Shown: positions 1-9,062 of the stretch, in pieces
Layout of the letters: every line of letters begins with the position of its first letter
Numbering within the stretch: position 1 is the first letter of the stretch
DNA from: Magnetospirillum aberrantis SpK
GTDB lineage: Bacteria; Pseudomonadota; Alphaproteobacteria; Rhodospirillales; Magnetospirillaceae
NCBI RefSeq assembly: GCF_011022235.1
Contig: NZ_JAAIYP010000038.1
Coordinates: forward strand, 310,001 to 374,000
Length of the DNA stretch: 64,000 bases
Reading direction: 5' to 3'
Notes under the pieces: model-generated
Told to the model about the DNA's origin: nothing
The model's database searches: none
The model's input: the letters and a program-made list of their open reading frames with translations, nothing else
Program-made: the position numbers and the translations under genes

Positions 1-734
1 TGCAGTTTTCCAACCACACCGGCTATGGCCAATGGGGTGGAAGCGCCCTGGCTCCCGACCACATCCACGCCGTGGTCGATGGCTTGTCGCGGATCGGCGC
101 GCTTGCGGAATGCAACGCGGTGCTGTCGGGATATCTGGGCGAAGCCAGGACCGGCGCCGCGGTGATGGAGGCGGTGGAGCGGGTCCACCGTCAGAACCAC
201 CATGCCATTTACCTGTGCGACCCGGTGATGGGCGACGACGACGCCTTGTATGTGCGTGAGGACATTCCCGGTTTCTTCACCCACCACGCCTTGCCGGCGG
301 CGACCGTCGTCACCCCCAACCGCTTCGAGTTGGAATTGCTGACCGGCCGACAGGTCCACGATTTGGCCCAGGCGGTGATCGCCGGCCGGACCTTGCTGGA
401 TCGCGGCCCGCGCGTGGTGGTGGTCAGTTCGTTGCATGACGGCGCCAGCGTCAGTTGCGTGGTGGTGACCAAGGATGGCGCCTGGGCGGTCCGCACGCCC
501 TATCTGCCGTTCAAGCCGTCGATCAGCGGCACCGGAGACACCTTGGCGGCACTGCTGTTGGCCCATTTGCTGCGTGGCGAGGCCCCGCCCGAGGCGCTGT
601 CGCTGGCCGTGTCCAGCCTTTATGGCGTGCTGGAAAAGACCCGGACGCTGGGGCGGCGCGAACTGGCGCTGATCCAGGCCCAGGATGAAATCGCCCTGCC
701 GTCGCGCCTGTTCGCCCCTTTGCCGGTCAGCTGA
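1..734 (+). CDS. pdxY: Pyridoxal (pyridoxamine) kinase, 5' end cut by window
   Basis: The protein phosphorylates B6 vitamers in the cytoplasm to supply pyridoxal 5'-phosphate. The reading frame is open from base 3, so the gene starts upstream and about 243 codons are visible. Visible family features are the N-terminal substrate-loop stretch FSNHTGYGQWGG, the ribokinase-family segment CDPVMGDDDALYV near the middle, and the anion-hole motif SGTGDTLAALLL near residue 180 with the catalytic Asp of GTGD. PdxK and PdxY are hard to separate by motif alone; a single-copy gene in this lineage is usually called pdxY. It is followed by a separate LysE-type gene with its own start. Confidence 0.9.
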   Translation, partial: QFSNHTGYGQWGGSALAPDHIHAVVDGLSRIGALAECNAVLSGYLGEARTGAAVMEAVERVHRQNHHAIYLCDPVMGDDDALYVREDIPGFFTHHALPAATVVTPNRFELELLTGRQVHDLAQAVIAGRTLLDRGPRVVVVSSLHDGASVSCVVVTKDGAWAVRTPYLPFKPSISGTGDTLAALLLAHLLRGEAPPEALSLAVSSLYGVLEKTRTLGRRELALIQAQDEIALPSRLFAPLPVS

Positions 735-802
735 GCTCTTGTTCCGGCGGGCACTTTCTGCTTTGCTGCCGCCGCTCCCGAACACCTGACAGGGTCGCCC
801 TG

Positions 803-1426
803 GTGGAGATTCCACTTTTCCTGCGTTGTGTCGGCATCGGCTTCGCCATTGCCGCCCCCATCGGCCCGGTGGGATTGATGTGCATCCGCAAGGCCCTGGC
901 CGACGGCCGTCCCGCCGCCTGGATGGCCGGACTGGGCGCCGCCCTGGCCGACACCGTGTTCGGCGCGGTGGTGGGGCTGGGCCTGGGCGCGGTGGCCTTC
1001 TTCCTTCAGGATTACGGCGTGGCGCTCAAGCTGGTGGGCGGCGTGTTCATGATCGGCATCGGCCTGCACACCTGGCGTCAGGCGGCGGTGGCGATGGAAC
1101 CGGCCGAGGACAAGGGGCCGGGGCCGTGGCGCGACTTCCTGTCCACCTTTGCCATCACCATCACCAATCCCGGGACCATGATGGGCGTGACCGGGGTTTT
1201 CGTCGCCATGGGCGCGGCGGCACGGCCGGTGGGATTGGCCCAGTCCTGGGAATTGGTGGCGGGGGTATTCGTCGGCTCGGCGCTGTGGTGGGCGGTCCTG
1301 ACCGAGATGACCATTCTGGTCCGGGCACGGTTCACCCCCGAACGCATGCGGCTGTTCAACCACATCTCGGGCGCGTTGCTGATGTTGTTGGGGGTTGGCG
1401 CGCTGCTCAGTCTGCTGTGGAGTTGA
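803..1426 (+). CDS. LysE family translocator
   Basis: This is a 207-residue integral membrane exporter of the LysE/RhtB type, which usually exports amino acids or related small molecules. It starts at a GTG codon. The N-terminal helix contains the family motif GIGFAIAAPIGPVGLMCIRK, followed by hydrophobic stretches spaced as about six helices and a hydrophilic loop around residue 105. The substrate cannot be read from sequence. The 3' end overlaps the convergent acetyltransferase gene by 20 bases. Confidence 0.85.
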   Translation: MEIPLFLRCVGIGFAIAAPIGPVGLMCIRKALADGRPAAWMAGLGAALADTVFGAVVGLGLGAVAFFLQDYGVALKLVGGVFMIGIGLHTWRQAAVAMEPAEDKGPGPWRDFLSTFAITITNPGTMMGVTGVFVAMGAAARPVGLAQSWELVAGVFVGSALWWAVLTEMTILVRARFTPERMRLFNHISGALLMLLGVGALLSLLWS

Positions 1427-1865
1427 TGCGCTTGCGCAGCAGGATTTCCCCCGCCCCCTCCGCCACCAGATCGGGCAACGGCGCCACCTCGACAAAGCCC
1501 TGACGGGCATAGAAGGCGCGGGCGGAGGTGTTGAAATCCGAGACGCAGGCCCACAGATTGGCCCCGTCTCCGGCCTGGGCCGCCGCCCAATCCAGCAACA
1601 CTCGCCCCATTCCACCGCCCCGCGCCTGGGGCAGCACCGCCAGCAACTCCACATAGGGGCCGCGCAGCCACGGCCGGCGCAACGCCAGGACGGCCACCGC
1701 GTTCCCTTCCCGCTCAAGCACCATCCGGGTCAAGGCCGGGTCGTCGCGCAACAGATAGCGTTCCAGGGCGGCGGCGGAATATCCCAGACGCCGCCACGGG
1801 TCCATGGTTGCCAGGGCAGCGGCCAGCACCGGGACGTCGAAGGCTTGCACCAGACGCGGCGTCAT
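1407..1865 (-). CDS. GNAT family N-acetyltransferase
   Basis: This 152-residue protein is predicted to transfer an acetyl group from acetyl-CoA to an amine; the substrate is unknown. The acetyl-CoA loop is visible as ARGGGMGRVLLDWAAAQ, followed by the typical GNAT C-terminal segment SDFNTSARAFYARQGFVEV. The ATG at 1865 overlaps the stop of the upstream deacetylase gene (ATGA), so the two are probably translationally coupled. A longer in-frame reading extends over the upstream genes but lacks coding logic there. Confidence 0.85.
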   Translation of the reverse strand: MTPRLVQAFDVPVLAAALATMDPWRRLGYSAAALERYLLRDDPALTRMVLEREGNAVAVLALRRPWLRGPYVELLAVLPQARGGGMGRVLLDWAAAQAGDGANLWACVSDFNTSARAFYARQGFVEVAPLPDLVAEGAGEILLRKRINSTAD

Positions 1866-2533
1866 GGCACCGCCTGATCCAGCCGCACGAAGCCATAGCC
1901 CCGCCGACGCAATTCGCGCACGATCTCGGGCAACGCCACATGGGTCGCCGGAGCCCGGCCGTTGATGTGAAAGATCAGCACGTCGCCGGGACGAACCTTG
2001 GCCAGCACCCAGTCGCGCAGATGGTCGGGTGCCAATCCCTTGGCCGGGTCGCCCGACGGCCAGCGCCAGTGCACCACCTTGTGCCCGCTGCTCTCGACCA
2101 GGGCCAGGGCGGCGGCGTCGTAATTGCCGGCGGGAAAGCGGAAAAAACGGGGCCTCGTGCCGGTGGCCGCCAGGATGGCGGCGTCGGCGCGGTCGATTTC
2201 GGCCCGCTGGGCTTCGGGCGACAGGCGTTGCATGTGCTGGGGATGGTCGTGGGAATGGTTTTCCACCTCGACCAGCCCCGTTTTCACCAGCCGAGCCAGA
2301 TCGGCGGCGTTGCGTTCGGCGAACAGGCCGGTGGCGAACACGGTGAAGGGAAGCTTTTCCGCTTCCAGGTAATTCAGCAGCGGCCGATCGAAGGTAGCCG
2401 GCTGGCCCTTCGCCTCGCAAGCGTCGAAGGTCAGCGCCACCACCTTGTCGCCGGTGGGCAACCGCTCGACCACCTCGGCGCGGACCGGCACGGTGAACAG
2501 CAGGGCGGCGACAAGGAAAAGCGGTCGGACCAC
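1862..2533 (-). CDS. Polysaccharide deacetylase family protein (CE4 fold), exported
   Basis: A predicted periplasmic or secreted carbohydrate deacetylase of 223 residues. The chosen GTG start at 2533 shares its first base with the stop codon of the upstream GST gene and gives a clean signal peptide (VRPLFLVAALLFTVPVRAEV). CE4 motif 1 is seen as ALTFDACEAKGQ, where the usual second Asp of TFDD is replaced by Ala, and motif 2 as NHSHDHPQHM with two metal-ligand His. Motif 3 resembles RFFRFPAGNYD. The altered motif 1 leaves catalytic activity uncertain. It lies in a three-gene overlapping chain with GST and GNAT genes. Confidence 0.8.
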   Translation of the reverse strand: MVRPLFLVAALLFTVPVRAEVVERLPTGDKVVALTFDACEAKGQPATFDRPLLNYLEAEKLPFTVFATGLFAERNAADLARLVKTGLVEVENHSHDHPQHMQRLSPEAQRAEIDRADAAILAATGTRPRFFRFPAGNYDAAALALVESSGHKVVHWRWPSGDPAKGLAPDHLRDWVLAKVRPGDVLIFHINGRAPATHVALPEIVRELRRRGYGFVRLDQAVP

Positions 2534-3204
2534 TAAAAATCCAGATCGGCGTAATGACGCGGCGGCGGCACGCCGGGCAGATGGTCGGCCAGCAACGGAC
2601 GGAAGCACGGCCGCGACTTGACGCGGGCGTACCAGTCCTTGGCCGCCGGATGGTTTTCCCACGGCACGTCACCCACGTAGTCGATGCACGAAATCTGTGC
2701 CGCCGCGGCGACGTCGGCCATGGAAAAGTGGTTGCCGGCCAGCCAGGTGCGGCGTTCGGTCAGCCAGCCGATGTAATCCAGGTGCTGGTGGATGGCGGTG
2801 AAGCCGGCGCGGATCAGGCGTGAGTCAGGGGCGCTTTGTCCGTTGACCAGCCGCTTTTGCACCTTTTCGCCCACCAGATTGGCGGTGACGTCGCGATAGA
2901 AATGCCCGTCGAACCATCCCACCAATCGGCGAACCTCGGCCCGCGTTTCGGCGTCGGCCGGCAACAGCGGCGGTTCGCGGTGGACTTCGTCCAGATATTC
3001 GCAAATGGCGGTGGAATCGCACAGCACGGTACCGCCGGCCTCGACCAGCACCGGCACCTCCGAGGCGGGGTTAAGCGCGACGAAATCGTCACGGCGCTCC
3101 CAATAGCGCTCGACGTGCGCTTCGAATTCCAGCTTCTTTTCCGCCAACACAACGCGCACCTTGCGCGAGAACGGGCAGAGCGGATGGTGATAGAGCGTCC
3201 TCAT
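2533..3204 (-). CDS. Glutathione S-transferase family protein
   Basis: A 223-residue soluble GST-like protein. The N-terminal thioredoxin-fold domain contains CPFSRKVRVVLAEKKL around residues 10-25 and the glutathione-contact region ASEVPVLVE..LCDSTAICEYLDE. The C-terminal part is all helical with the conserved FSMADVAAAAQ capping box. The substrate is unknown. It heads the overlapping GST-deacetylase-GNAT chain on the minus strand. Confidence 0.88.
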   Translation of the reverse strand: MRTLYHHPLCPFSRKVRVVLAEKKLEFEAHVERYWERRDDFVALNPASEVPVLVEAGGTVLCDSTAICEYLDEVHREPPLLPADAETRAEVRRLVGWFDGHFYRDVTANLVGEKVQKRLVNGQSAPDSRLIRAGFTAIHQHLDYIGWLTERRTWLAGNHFSMADVAAAAQISCIDYVGDVPWENHPAAKDWYARVKSRPCFRPLLADHLPGVPPPRHYADLDF

Positions 3205-3277
3205 GCACCCCTTCTAGCTCTTTTTGCGCCGCGGGAACAGTGGCGTCGGCCCGATGGAGCGCGGCCACACCAAAGGC

Positions 3278-3742
3278 CTAAGCCGCCCGACTGGCCGGCG
3301 ATTCCGTCAACAGCGCGAACAATGCCTCGGAATTCTCGGTGCCGCGCAGTTTCTCGCATACCCCCTTGTCGCGCAGCAGACGCGAAACGCGGGCCAGCGC
3401 CTTGAGATGGTCGGCGCCGGCCGATTCGGGAGCCAGCAGCAAGAAGATCAGATCCACCGGCTGTTCGTCGATGGATTCGAAATGAATCGGCCGTTCCAGA
3501 CGCGCGAACAGGCCATACAGACGGGTCAGCGCAGGCAGCTTGCCATGGGGAATGGCGATGCCGTTGCCGACACCGGTGGTGCCCAGACGTTCACGTTCCA
3601 ACAGCACGTCGAACACGGCGCGCTCGTTCTGCCCGGTAAGCTCGGCCGCCTTTTTCGCCAGATCCTGCAACGCCTGCTTCTTCGAAGTGGCGCGTAGATT
3701 GGGAATGACGGCAGCCGGGGTGATCAGATCGGCGATGTCCAT
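3278..3742 (-). CDS. ptsN: PTS IIA-like nitrogen regulatory protein
   Basis: EIIA(Ntr) is the terminal phosphate acceptor of the nitrogen PTS and regulates potassium transport and stress responses through its phosphorylation state. The protein is 154 residues from the ATG at 3742, which has a GAGGG Shine-Dalgarno about 9 bases upstream; a TTG at 3751 is less likely. The phosphorylated His lies in GIAIPHGKLPAL (His66). The C-terminal DLIFLLLAPESAGADHLKALARVSRLL is typical. It lies downstream of rpoN as usual, but the hpf/raiA gene commonly found between them is absent from the 172-base gap. Confidence 0.93.
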   Translation of the reverse strand: MDIADLITPAAVIPNLRATSKKQALQDLAKKAAELTGQNERAVFDVLLERERLGTTGVGNGIAIPHGKLPALTRLYGLFARLERPIHFESIDEQPVDLIFLLLAPESAGADHLKALARVSRLLRDKGVCEKLRGTENSEALFALLTESPASRAA

Positions 3743-3914
3743 GAAAATCAACCCTCTGTTGGGCCAAGCGGGACGGCCTTCCGAAAGTTTCGGCCATTCC
3801 CTAAATCTCGGTCGCGCGGCATCAAACGCAAGGCCTGCGGGACCGGTCCAAGGGCGGCGGGAACATAAGTCCAGGTCCGCCCCGAGTCAAGCGTTGGGCC
3901 AAGGCCCGTCCGGG

Positions 3915-5429
3915 TCATCCGTTCAACGCCTTCTCGCGACGGCGTTGGACCGAGGACGGAATATTCATGCCCTCACGATATTTTGCCACCGTGCGCCGGG
4001 CGATGTCGATGCCTTCGGCCTTGAGAATCTCCACGATGCGGTCATCGGACAGCACCTGGCGCCCTTCGGAATCGATCAGCGCCTTGATGCGGTAGCGCAC
4101 AGCCTCGGCCGAATGGGCATCGCCGCCATCGGCGGAACCGATGGCCTGGGTGAAGAAGTACTTGAGTTCGTAAATGCCGCGCGGCGTGGCGATGTACTTG
4201 TTCGAGGTTACCCGGCTGACCGTGCTTTCATGCATGCCGATGGCGCTGGCGATGTCGCGCAATACCAGCGGGCGCAGGTACTGGACGCCGTGGCGGAAAA
4301 AGGCGTCTTGCTGACGGACCAGCTCGCTGGCCACCTTGAGGATGGTGGTGGCCCGCTGATGCAGCGACTTGACCAGCCAGTTGGCCGACTGGAAATGCTC
4401 GGACAGATAGGTTTTGTCGTCCTTGTTGCGGGCGACGCCGGACACCTTGGCGTAATAGCGGCTGTTGACCAGCACGCGCGGCAAGGTGTCGGAATTGAGC
4501 TCGACCAGCCATGCCCCGTCCTGGGCGCGGCGCATCAGCACATCCGGCGTCACCGGCTGGGCGATCGCGGTATCGAATTTCAACGCCGGCTTGGGGTCCA
4601 AGGCCTTGATCTCGCCGATCATCTCGGACAGATCCTCGGCATCGACGCCGCACACCCGCATCAATCCCTGAAGGTCGCGCCGGCCCAGCATTTCCAGATT
4701 GTCGAGCAACGCCGCCATGGCCGGATCAAGGCGGTCGCGTTCGGCCAGTTGCAGGGCCAGGCATTCCTTGAGCGACCGGGCGAACACGCCGATGGGGTCG
4801 AAGCGCTGCACCCGCTTGAGCGCCGCCTCGACCACGTCGAGGCCACAGCCCAGCCGTTCGGCCAGTTCCCCCAAATCGCCGATCAGATAGCCGCATTCGT
4901 CCAGCATCTCGATCAAGTGCAGGCCGATCAGCCGCTCGACCGGGTCGAGCACGTCAACGTTCAACTGGGCCACCAGATGGTCGCGCAGCGTGATATCGCC
5001 GGCCAGGGTGTTCTCGAGGTTGGACTCGCCATCCTCGAAGCTGAGCGAACCGCCGGTGCGGCTCCATTGGCCGAACGCCTCGCCGTCCAGCGCATCGCCG
5101 GCGCTGTCGTTGTTGAACAGGTTGTCGTAATCGACGTCCATGCCGTCAGCCGCCGAGCTTTCGGTCATGCCGTCCAGCAACGGCGCCTCGGTCGCCGGAG
5201 CGTCGGGCAATTCGCGCGGGTCCGAATCGCCGGGCGCCGCCTCGGCCGCGTTTTCCCCTCCGCGCTCACCGTCCTCGCGCTCGAGCAGCGGGTTGCGCTC
5301 CAGTTCCTGTTCGATGAAAGCCGTGAGTTCAAGGTTGGACAATTGCAGCAGCTTGATCGCCTGCTGCAATTGCGGCGTCATCACCAGAGCCTGGGTCTGA
5401 CGGATGTCCAACCGGGGGGAAAGCGCCAT
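3915..5429 (-). CDS. rpoN: RNA polymerase sigma-54 factor
   Basis: Sigma-54 directs RNA polymerase to -24/-12 promoters and needs enhancer-binding ATPases. The 504-residue protein has the Gln- and Leu-rich activator-interacting region I (MTPQLQQAIKLLQLSNLEL) near residues 18-36, an acidic region II, a core-binding domain, and the RpoN box ARRTVAKYRE at residues 477-486. The helix-turn-helix segment IGMHESTVSRVTSNKYI precedes it. It is in the conserved kdsD-lptCAB-rpoN-ptsN order, 33 bases downstream of lptB. Confidence 0.97.
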   Translation of the reverse strand: MALSPRLDIRQTQALVMTPQLQQAIKLLQLSNLELTAFIEQELERNPLLEREDGERGGENAAEAAPGDSDPRELPDAPATEAPLLDGMTESSAADGMDVDYDNLFNNDSAGDALDGEAFGQWSRTGGSLSFEDGESNLENTLAGDITLRDHLVAQLNVDVLDPVERLIGLHLIEMLDECGYLIGDLGELAERLGCGLDVVEAALKRVQRFDPIGVFARSLKECLALQLAERDRLDPAMAALLDNLEMLGRRDLQGLMRVCGVDAEDLSEMIGEIKALDPKPALKFDTAIAQPVTPDVLMRRAQDGAWLVELNSDTLPRVLVNSRYYAKVSGVARNKDDKTYLSEHFQSANWLVKSLHQRATTILKVASELVRQQDAFFRHGVQYLRPLVLRDIASAIGMHESTVSRVTSNKYIATPRGIYELKYFFTQAIGSADGGDAHSAEAVRYRIKALIDSEGRQVLSDDRIVEILKAEGIDIARRTVAKYREGMNIPSSVQRRREKALNG

Positions 5430-5462
5430 GGGCGGCCACCGCCTTTCGCTACGAAACCAGGA

Positions 5463-6260
5463 TCACAGACTGAAATTCTCGCCCAAATAGACGCGGCGCA
5501 CACCTTCGTGAGCGACGATCTCCTCGGGGGCGCCCTCCATCATCACGGTTCCATCATGCAGGATGTAGGCGCGGTCGATGATGTCGAGCGTCTCGCGCAC
5601 ATTGTGGTCGGTGATCAGCACGCCGATACCACGATGCTTGAGATGGGCGACCAGATCGCGGATGTCCGACACCGCGATGGGATCGATGCCGGCCAACGGT
5701 TCGTCCAGCAAGATGAAATGCGGCTTGGACGCCAGGGCACGGGCGATCTCGACACGACGGCGTTCGCCGCCCGACAGCGCCATGGCCGGCGCCCGGCGCA
5801 GATGTTCGACGCCGAATTCCGCCAGCAACTCGTCCAGCCGCGCCTCGCGCGCGGCCCGGTCGGGCTCGACCGCTTCCAGCACCGCCATCAGGTTGCCCTC
5901 GACGGTCAGGCCGCGAAAGATCGACGCTTCCTGCGGCAGGTAGCCGATGCCCAGACGCGCGCGGCGATACATGGGCAAGCCGGTGATGTCGTGGCCGTCC
6001 AGCTCGATCGCCCCGTCGTCGGGATTGATCAGGCCGGTGATGCAATAAAAACAGGTGGTCTTGCCGGCGCCGTTGGGGCCCAGCAGCCCCACCGCCTCGC
6101 CCCGGCTGACCTGGATGGAAACGTCGCGCAGCACGCTACGGCGCTTGAACCGTTTGCCCAGGTTGCGGGCGCGAAGGCCCGCCGTCTGCGCCGCCGGCTT
6201 GGCCGGGGCGTCGCCCTCAGCCGTCGCCGTCGACGGCTGAGTGGAATTGATCGCGTCCAT
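5463..6260 (-). CDS. lptB: LPS export ABC transporter ATP-binding protein
   Basis: LptB is the cytoplasmic ATPase of the LptB2FG transporter that extracts lipopolysaccharide from the inner membrane. The ATG at 6260 follows an AAGGA ribosome site with good spacing; another in-frame ATG is two codons upstream, and longer readings overrun lptA. Walker A is GPNGAGKTT, the signature is [15 protein letters not shown], Walker B is [12 protein letters not shown] and the switch His is in ITDHN. The first about 30 residues are a low-complexity Ala/Pro extension not typical of LptB. It starts 10 bases after the lptA stop. Confidence 0.96.
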   Translation of the reverse strand: MDAINSTQPSTATAEGDAPAKPAAQTAGLRARNLGKRFKRRSVLRDVSIQVSRGEAVGLLGPNGAGKTTCFYCITGLINPDDGAIELDGHDITGLPMYRRARLGIGYLPQEASIFRGLTVEGNLMAVLEAVEPDRAAREARLDELLAEFGVEHLRRAPAMALSGGERRRVEIARALASKPHFILLDEPLAGIDPIAVSDIRDLVAHLKHRGIGVLITDHNVRETLDIIDRAYILHDGTVMMEGAPEEIVAHEGVRRVYLGENFSL

Positions 6261-6270
6261 CCCCATTCCT

Positions 6271-7242
6271 TTAACGCTCTCCCGCCTTGCCCCCGGACGT
6301 CGCATCGCCCGACGTCTTGTCGACCTGTGTCTTGTCTCCGGGGGCCCGTCCCCGGAAAATCGCCTGGCGCTTGTCGCCGTCCTGTTTTTCCGGGGTGAAC
6401 GTCCCGTGGGCACGGGCGTCGCCCCCCTTGGCACCGGGGGCGGCACCGAACAACTTGCTGATCCCGGTGTTGAGGTTCACGTGGGCGTAGCCGCCGTTCA
6501 GCTCGTTGCCGTCGCGGGTCAGTTTAACCGAACCACTGACCGTGGCGATACCGGTTTCCAGATTGTAGTCGCCACGGTCGCCGGTCACCCGGTCCTTGGC
6601 GGTGGTCAGCAGCACATGACCATAGGCGTCGGCCCGTTGAAGCTCGAGGTCGCCACCGGCGGCGGCCGTGCCCTTCTTCTTGCCGGCGGCCGGTTGGCTA
6701 CCGCCCTTGTCCTTGAAATGGGCGGTCAGCACGTCGGCCTTGATGCTACGATCCTGGGTGACGGCCAAGGCGTCGCCGCGGGCCACCGCCATGCGTTCCT
6801 TCTCCCAATATTCCAGGGTTTCCTGGGCGGTGATCTGATCGGTGGGGGTCACCAGCTTGGCCGGTTGCCCCCGCAGCACGAAAATCGCCTTGTCCAGGTC
6901 GTAGGTGCCCTTGGTTCCGGTGGCGGTCTCGGTCGGCGTCGCGATGATCACGTTGCCGTCGGCGTCGATGCGCCATATCTCGTTGCCGCCGGCACCATCG
7001 CGGTAATAGGCGGTCAGGGTGTCGGCGGTCACCGTGATGGTGCCACGCACCGCCTTGGCGTTGCCGTGGGCGATGACGCGGTTGGCCTCGGAAATCCATT
7101 CGATTCCGTCGTCGGCATAAACCTGGATCTCGCTGTCGTTGTTCTGGCTGAGGTTGAAGCCCTGAGCCGAGGCCGTCCCCGCCGCCAACAAGGTGGACAA
7201 CAGCACGGCCAACGCCGATGCCCGCGCCTTCGCACGTATCAT
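6271..7242 (-). CDS. lptA: LPS transport periplasmic protein LptA (OstA-like)
   Basis: LptA forms the periplasmic bridge that carries LPS from LptC to LptD. The 323-residue protein has a signal peptide ending at GTASAQG, then an OstA beta-jellyroll region with repeated patterns such as [14 protein letters not shown] and [19 protein letters not shown]. It is longer than the E. coli protein, with a charged C-terminal tail rich in Lys/Gly/Asp. Its ATG overlaps the lptC stop (ATGA). Confidence 0.92.
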   Translation of the reverse strand: MIRAKARASALAVLLSTLLAAGTASAQGFNLSQNNDSEIQVYADDGIEWISEANRVIAHGNAKAVRGTITVTADTLTAYYRDGAGGNEIWRIDADGNVIIATPTETATGTKGTYDLDKAIFVLRGQPAKLVTPTDQITAQETLEYWEKERMAVARGDALAVTQDRSIKADVLTAHFKDKGGSQPAAGKKKGTAAAGGDLELQRADAYGHVLLTTAKDRVTGDRGDYNLETGIATVSGSVKLTRDGNELNGGYAHVNLNTGISKLFGAAPGAKGGDARAHGTFTPEKQDGDKRQAIFRGRAPGDKTQVDKTSGDATSGGKAGER

Positions 7243-7952
7243 TTCGAGCCCGCCCCCTTGAATTTCACCTTGGATTGGCCGGTCACCATCACCGTCTCGC
7301 CCTTGCCCAGGATACGGAACCCGGTGCCGTCGATGCGGCCTTGCGGGCCGTTTCCGGTCACCGGCGCGGTGCCCGTCACGTCCGACGTCTTAAGGTCGAT
7401 GTCGGCCTTTTCCGTATGCAGTTCATAGCCGTCTTCGTGATAGAGCGCGACCTCGCCCCGTAATTCCAGAAGCTGCTGCTTCTGCCGATAGAAGCCCCGC
7501 CGGGCCTCGACATAGACGCCCTTGCCACCGTTCGTCAGAAAGTCGCCCTTGGGCGCGTCGAGCACGATCACGCCCGATCCCGGCTCGTCCTCGGTGGCGA
7601 CGTCGGCGGTCAGCGTATAGGGCTGGTTGCGGTGGTTCAGACCGAAGAAACGGGCGTTGACCATGGACAGGCTGTCCACCGCGCCCGGCGCCAGCTTGGC
7701 GAATTCCAACTGGAAGCGTTCTTCGGTGCCGCTCAGTTGCGGCCACGCCACCACCAGCCCCAGCAACACCACGGCCATGGCCGGCAGGACCAGACGCAAG
7801 GTTCCCACCCACCGGGAATAACGGTGATGACCGCCCGTCCGCGCCGGATGGGCGGGGCCGCGTCGCAGCCGGATGACGGGACGACGGGGCGGCGACTTGG
7901 GACGCAGGTCGGAATCGGCATGCAAGGTCATCCCCGCGCCCCTTTCCGTCAC
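7239..7952 (-). CDS. lptC: LPS export system protein LptC
   Basis: LptC is a bitopic inner-membrane protein that hands LPS from LptB2FG to LptA. It has a basic N-terminal region, one transmembrane helix near residues 50-70 (LRLVLPAMAVVLLGLVVAWP) and a periplasmic beta-rich domain. The GTG at 7952 overlaps the kdsD stop; an in-frame ATG at 7931 with a purine-rich upstream stretch is an alternative start. It sits between kdsD and lptA, and kdsC, found here in enterobacteria, is absent. Confidence 0.88.
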   Translation of the reverse strand: MTERGAGMTLHADSDLRPKSPPRRPVIRLRRGPAHPARTGGHHRYSRWVGTLRLVLPAMAVVLLGLVVAWPQLSGTEERFQLEFAKLAPGAVDSLSMVNARFFGLNHRNQPYTLTADVATEDEPGSGVIVLDAPKGDFLTNGGKGVYVEARRGFYRQKQQLLELRGEVALYHEDGYELHTEKADIDLKTSDVTGTAPVTGNGPQGRIDGTGFRILGKGETVMVTGQSKVKFKGAGSK

Positions 7953-8944
7953 GCCACGCCGGAACGCAACAGGTCGTGCACGTGCAGCACGCCCAGCGGC
8001 CGGCCATCATCGACCACGAACAAGGTGGTGATAGCCTTGGAATTCATGATGCGCAACGCCTCGGCCGCCAACATGGTGGGGGACACGGTCTTGGGCGCGC
8101 GGGTCATCACCTCGGCCGCCGAACAGCCCAGCAAGCCGGCGCTCATGTGGCGGCGCAGATCGCCGTCGGTGATGATGCCGGCCAGCCGGCCAGCCTCGAC
8201 CACACCGGCGCAGCCCATGCGCTTTTCGGTCATCACCAGCAGCACCTCGCTCATGGCGGCATCCGGCGCCACCAAGGGGACGGCGTCGCCGCCGTGCATC
8301 AGGTCGGCGGCCTTGAGCAGGCGCTGTCCCAGCTTGCCGCCGGGATGGAACACCTGAAAATCGGCGGGCGTGAAGTTGTTGCGTTCCAGCAGCGCCACCG
8401 CCAGGGCATCGCCCAGCGCCAGCATCAACGTGGTCGAGGTGGTCGGGGCCAGCCCCATGGGACAGGCCTCGGCCACGCGCGGCAGGATCAGGCCGACATC
8501 GGCGGCCTGGGCCAGCGTGGAGCCTTCGCGCGAGGTGATGGCGACCAGAGGAATTTCGAAGCGGCGGGTATAGGCGATGATGTCGCCCAATTCCGGCGTC
8601 TCGCCGGAATTGGACAAGGCCACCACCGCGTCGCCCGGCATGATCATGCCAAGGTCGCCGTGGCTGGCCTCGCCGGGATGGACGAAGAACGCCGGGGTGC
8701 CGGTACTGGCCAAGGTGGCGGCGATCTTGCGCGCCACATGTCCCGACTTGCCCATGCCGGTCACCACCACCCGACCAGAGGCGCCGGCCAGGGCGTCGAG
8801 CGCGGCGACGAAGGGACCGTCCAGGGACTCGGCCAGGGCGTCGAGCGCGGCGGCCTCGGCCGCCAGGACCCGGCGCGCGGACAGGATGTCGGGTGAAAGG
8901 GTATCCGGGGCGGCGTTTTCAGCTTCCGGCGCGGCGACGGTCAT
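7949..8944 (-). CDS. kdsD: D-arabinose 5-phosphate isomerase (KpsF/GutQ family)
   Basis: It converts ribulose 5-phosphate to arabinose 5-phosphate, the first step of Kdo synthesis for LPS. The protein is 331 residues from the ATG at 8944. An SIS domain comes first (GRVVVTGMGKSGHVARKIAATLASTGTPAFFVHP and ALSNSGETPEL), followed by two CBS domains in the C-terminal third. The shorter start is preferred because the 19 upstream codons lack family character. It is the upstream partner of lptC, with a 4-base overlap. Confidence 0.93.
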   Translation of the reverse strand: MTVAAPEAENAAPDTLSPDILSARRVLAAEAAALDALAESLDGPFVAALDALAGASGRVVVTGMGKSGHVARKIAATLASTGTPAFFVHPGEASHGDLGMIMPGDAVVALSNSGETPELGDIIAYTRRFEIPLVAITSREGSTLAQAADVGLILPRVAEACPMGLAPTTSTTLMLALGDALAVALLERNNFTPADFQVFHPGGKLGQRLLKAADLMHGGDAVPLVAPDAAMSEVLLVMTEKRMGCAGVVEAGRLAGIITDGDLRRHMSAGLLGCSAAEVMTRAPKTVSPTMLAAEALRIMNSKAITTLFVVDDGRPLGVLHVHDLLRSGVA

Positions 8945-9062
8945 GATGGGTCCCAACTGAACTTGCAAACCCCGCGCCAGATTCCGGCGCGGGTTACCCA
9001 ATATACGAATCGCGCCGCCAATCGGAAGGTTAAAAGAGGGGAGCCCGACGAATTGCCCCCAG

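Noticed and set aside
3540-6398. A 952-codon open frame on the plus strand across ptsN, rpoN and lptB
   Set aside because: It is antisense to three well-supported genes; its length follows from GC-rich codon bias of the opposite strand.
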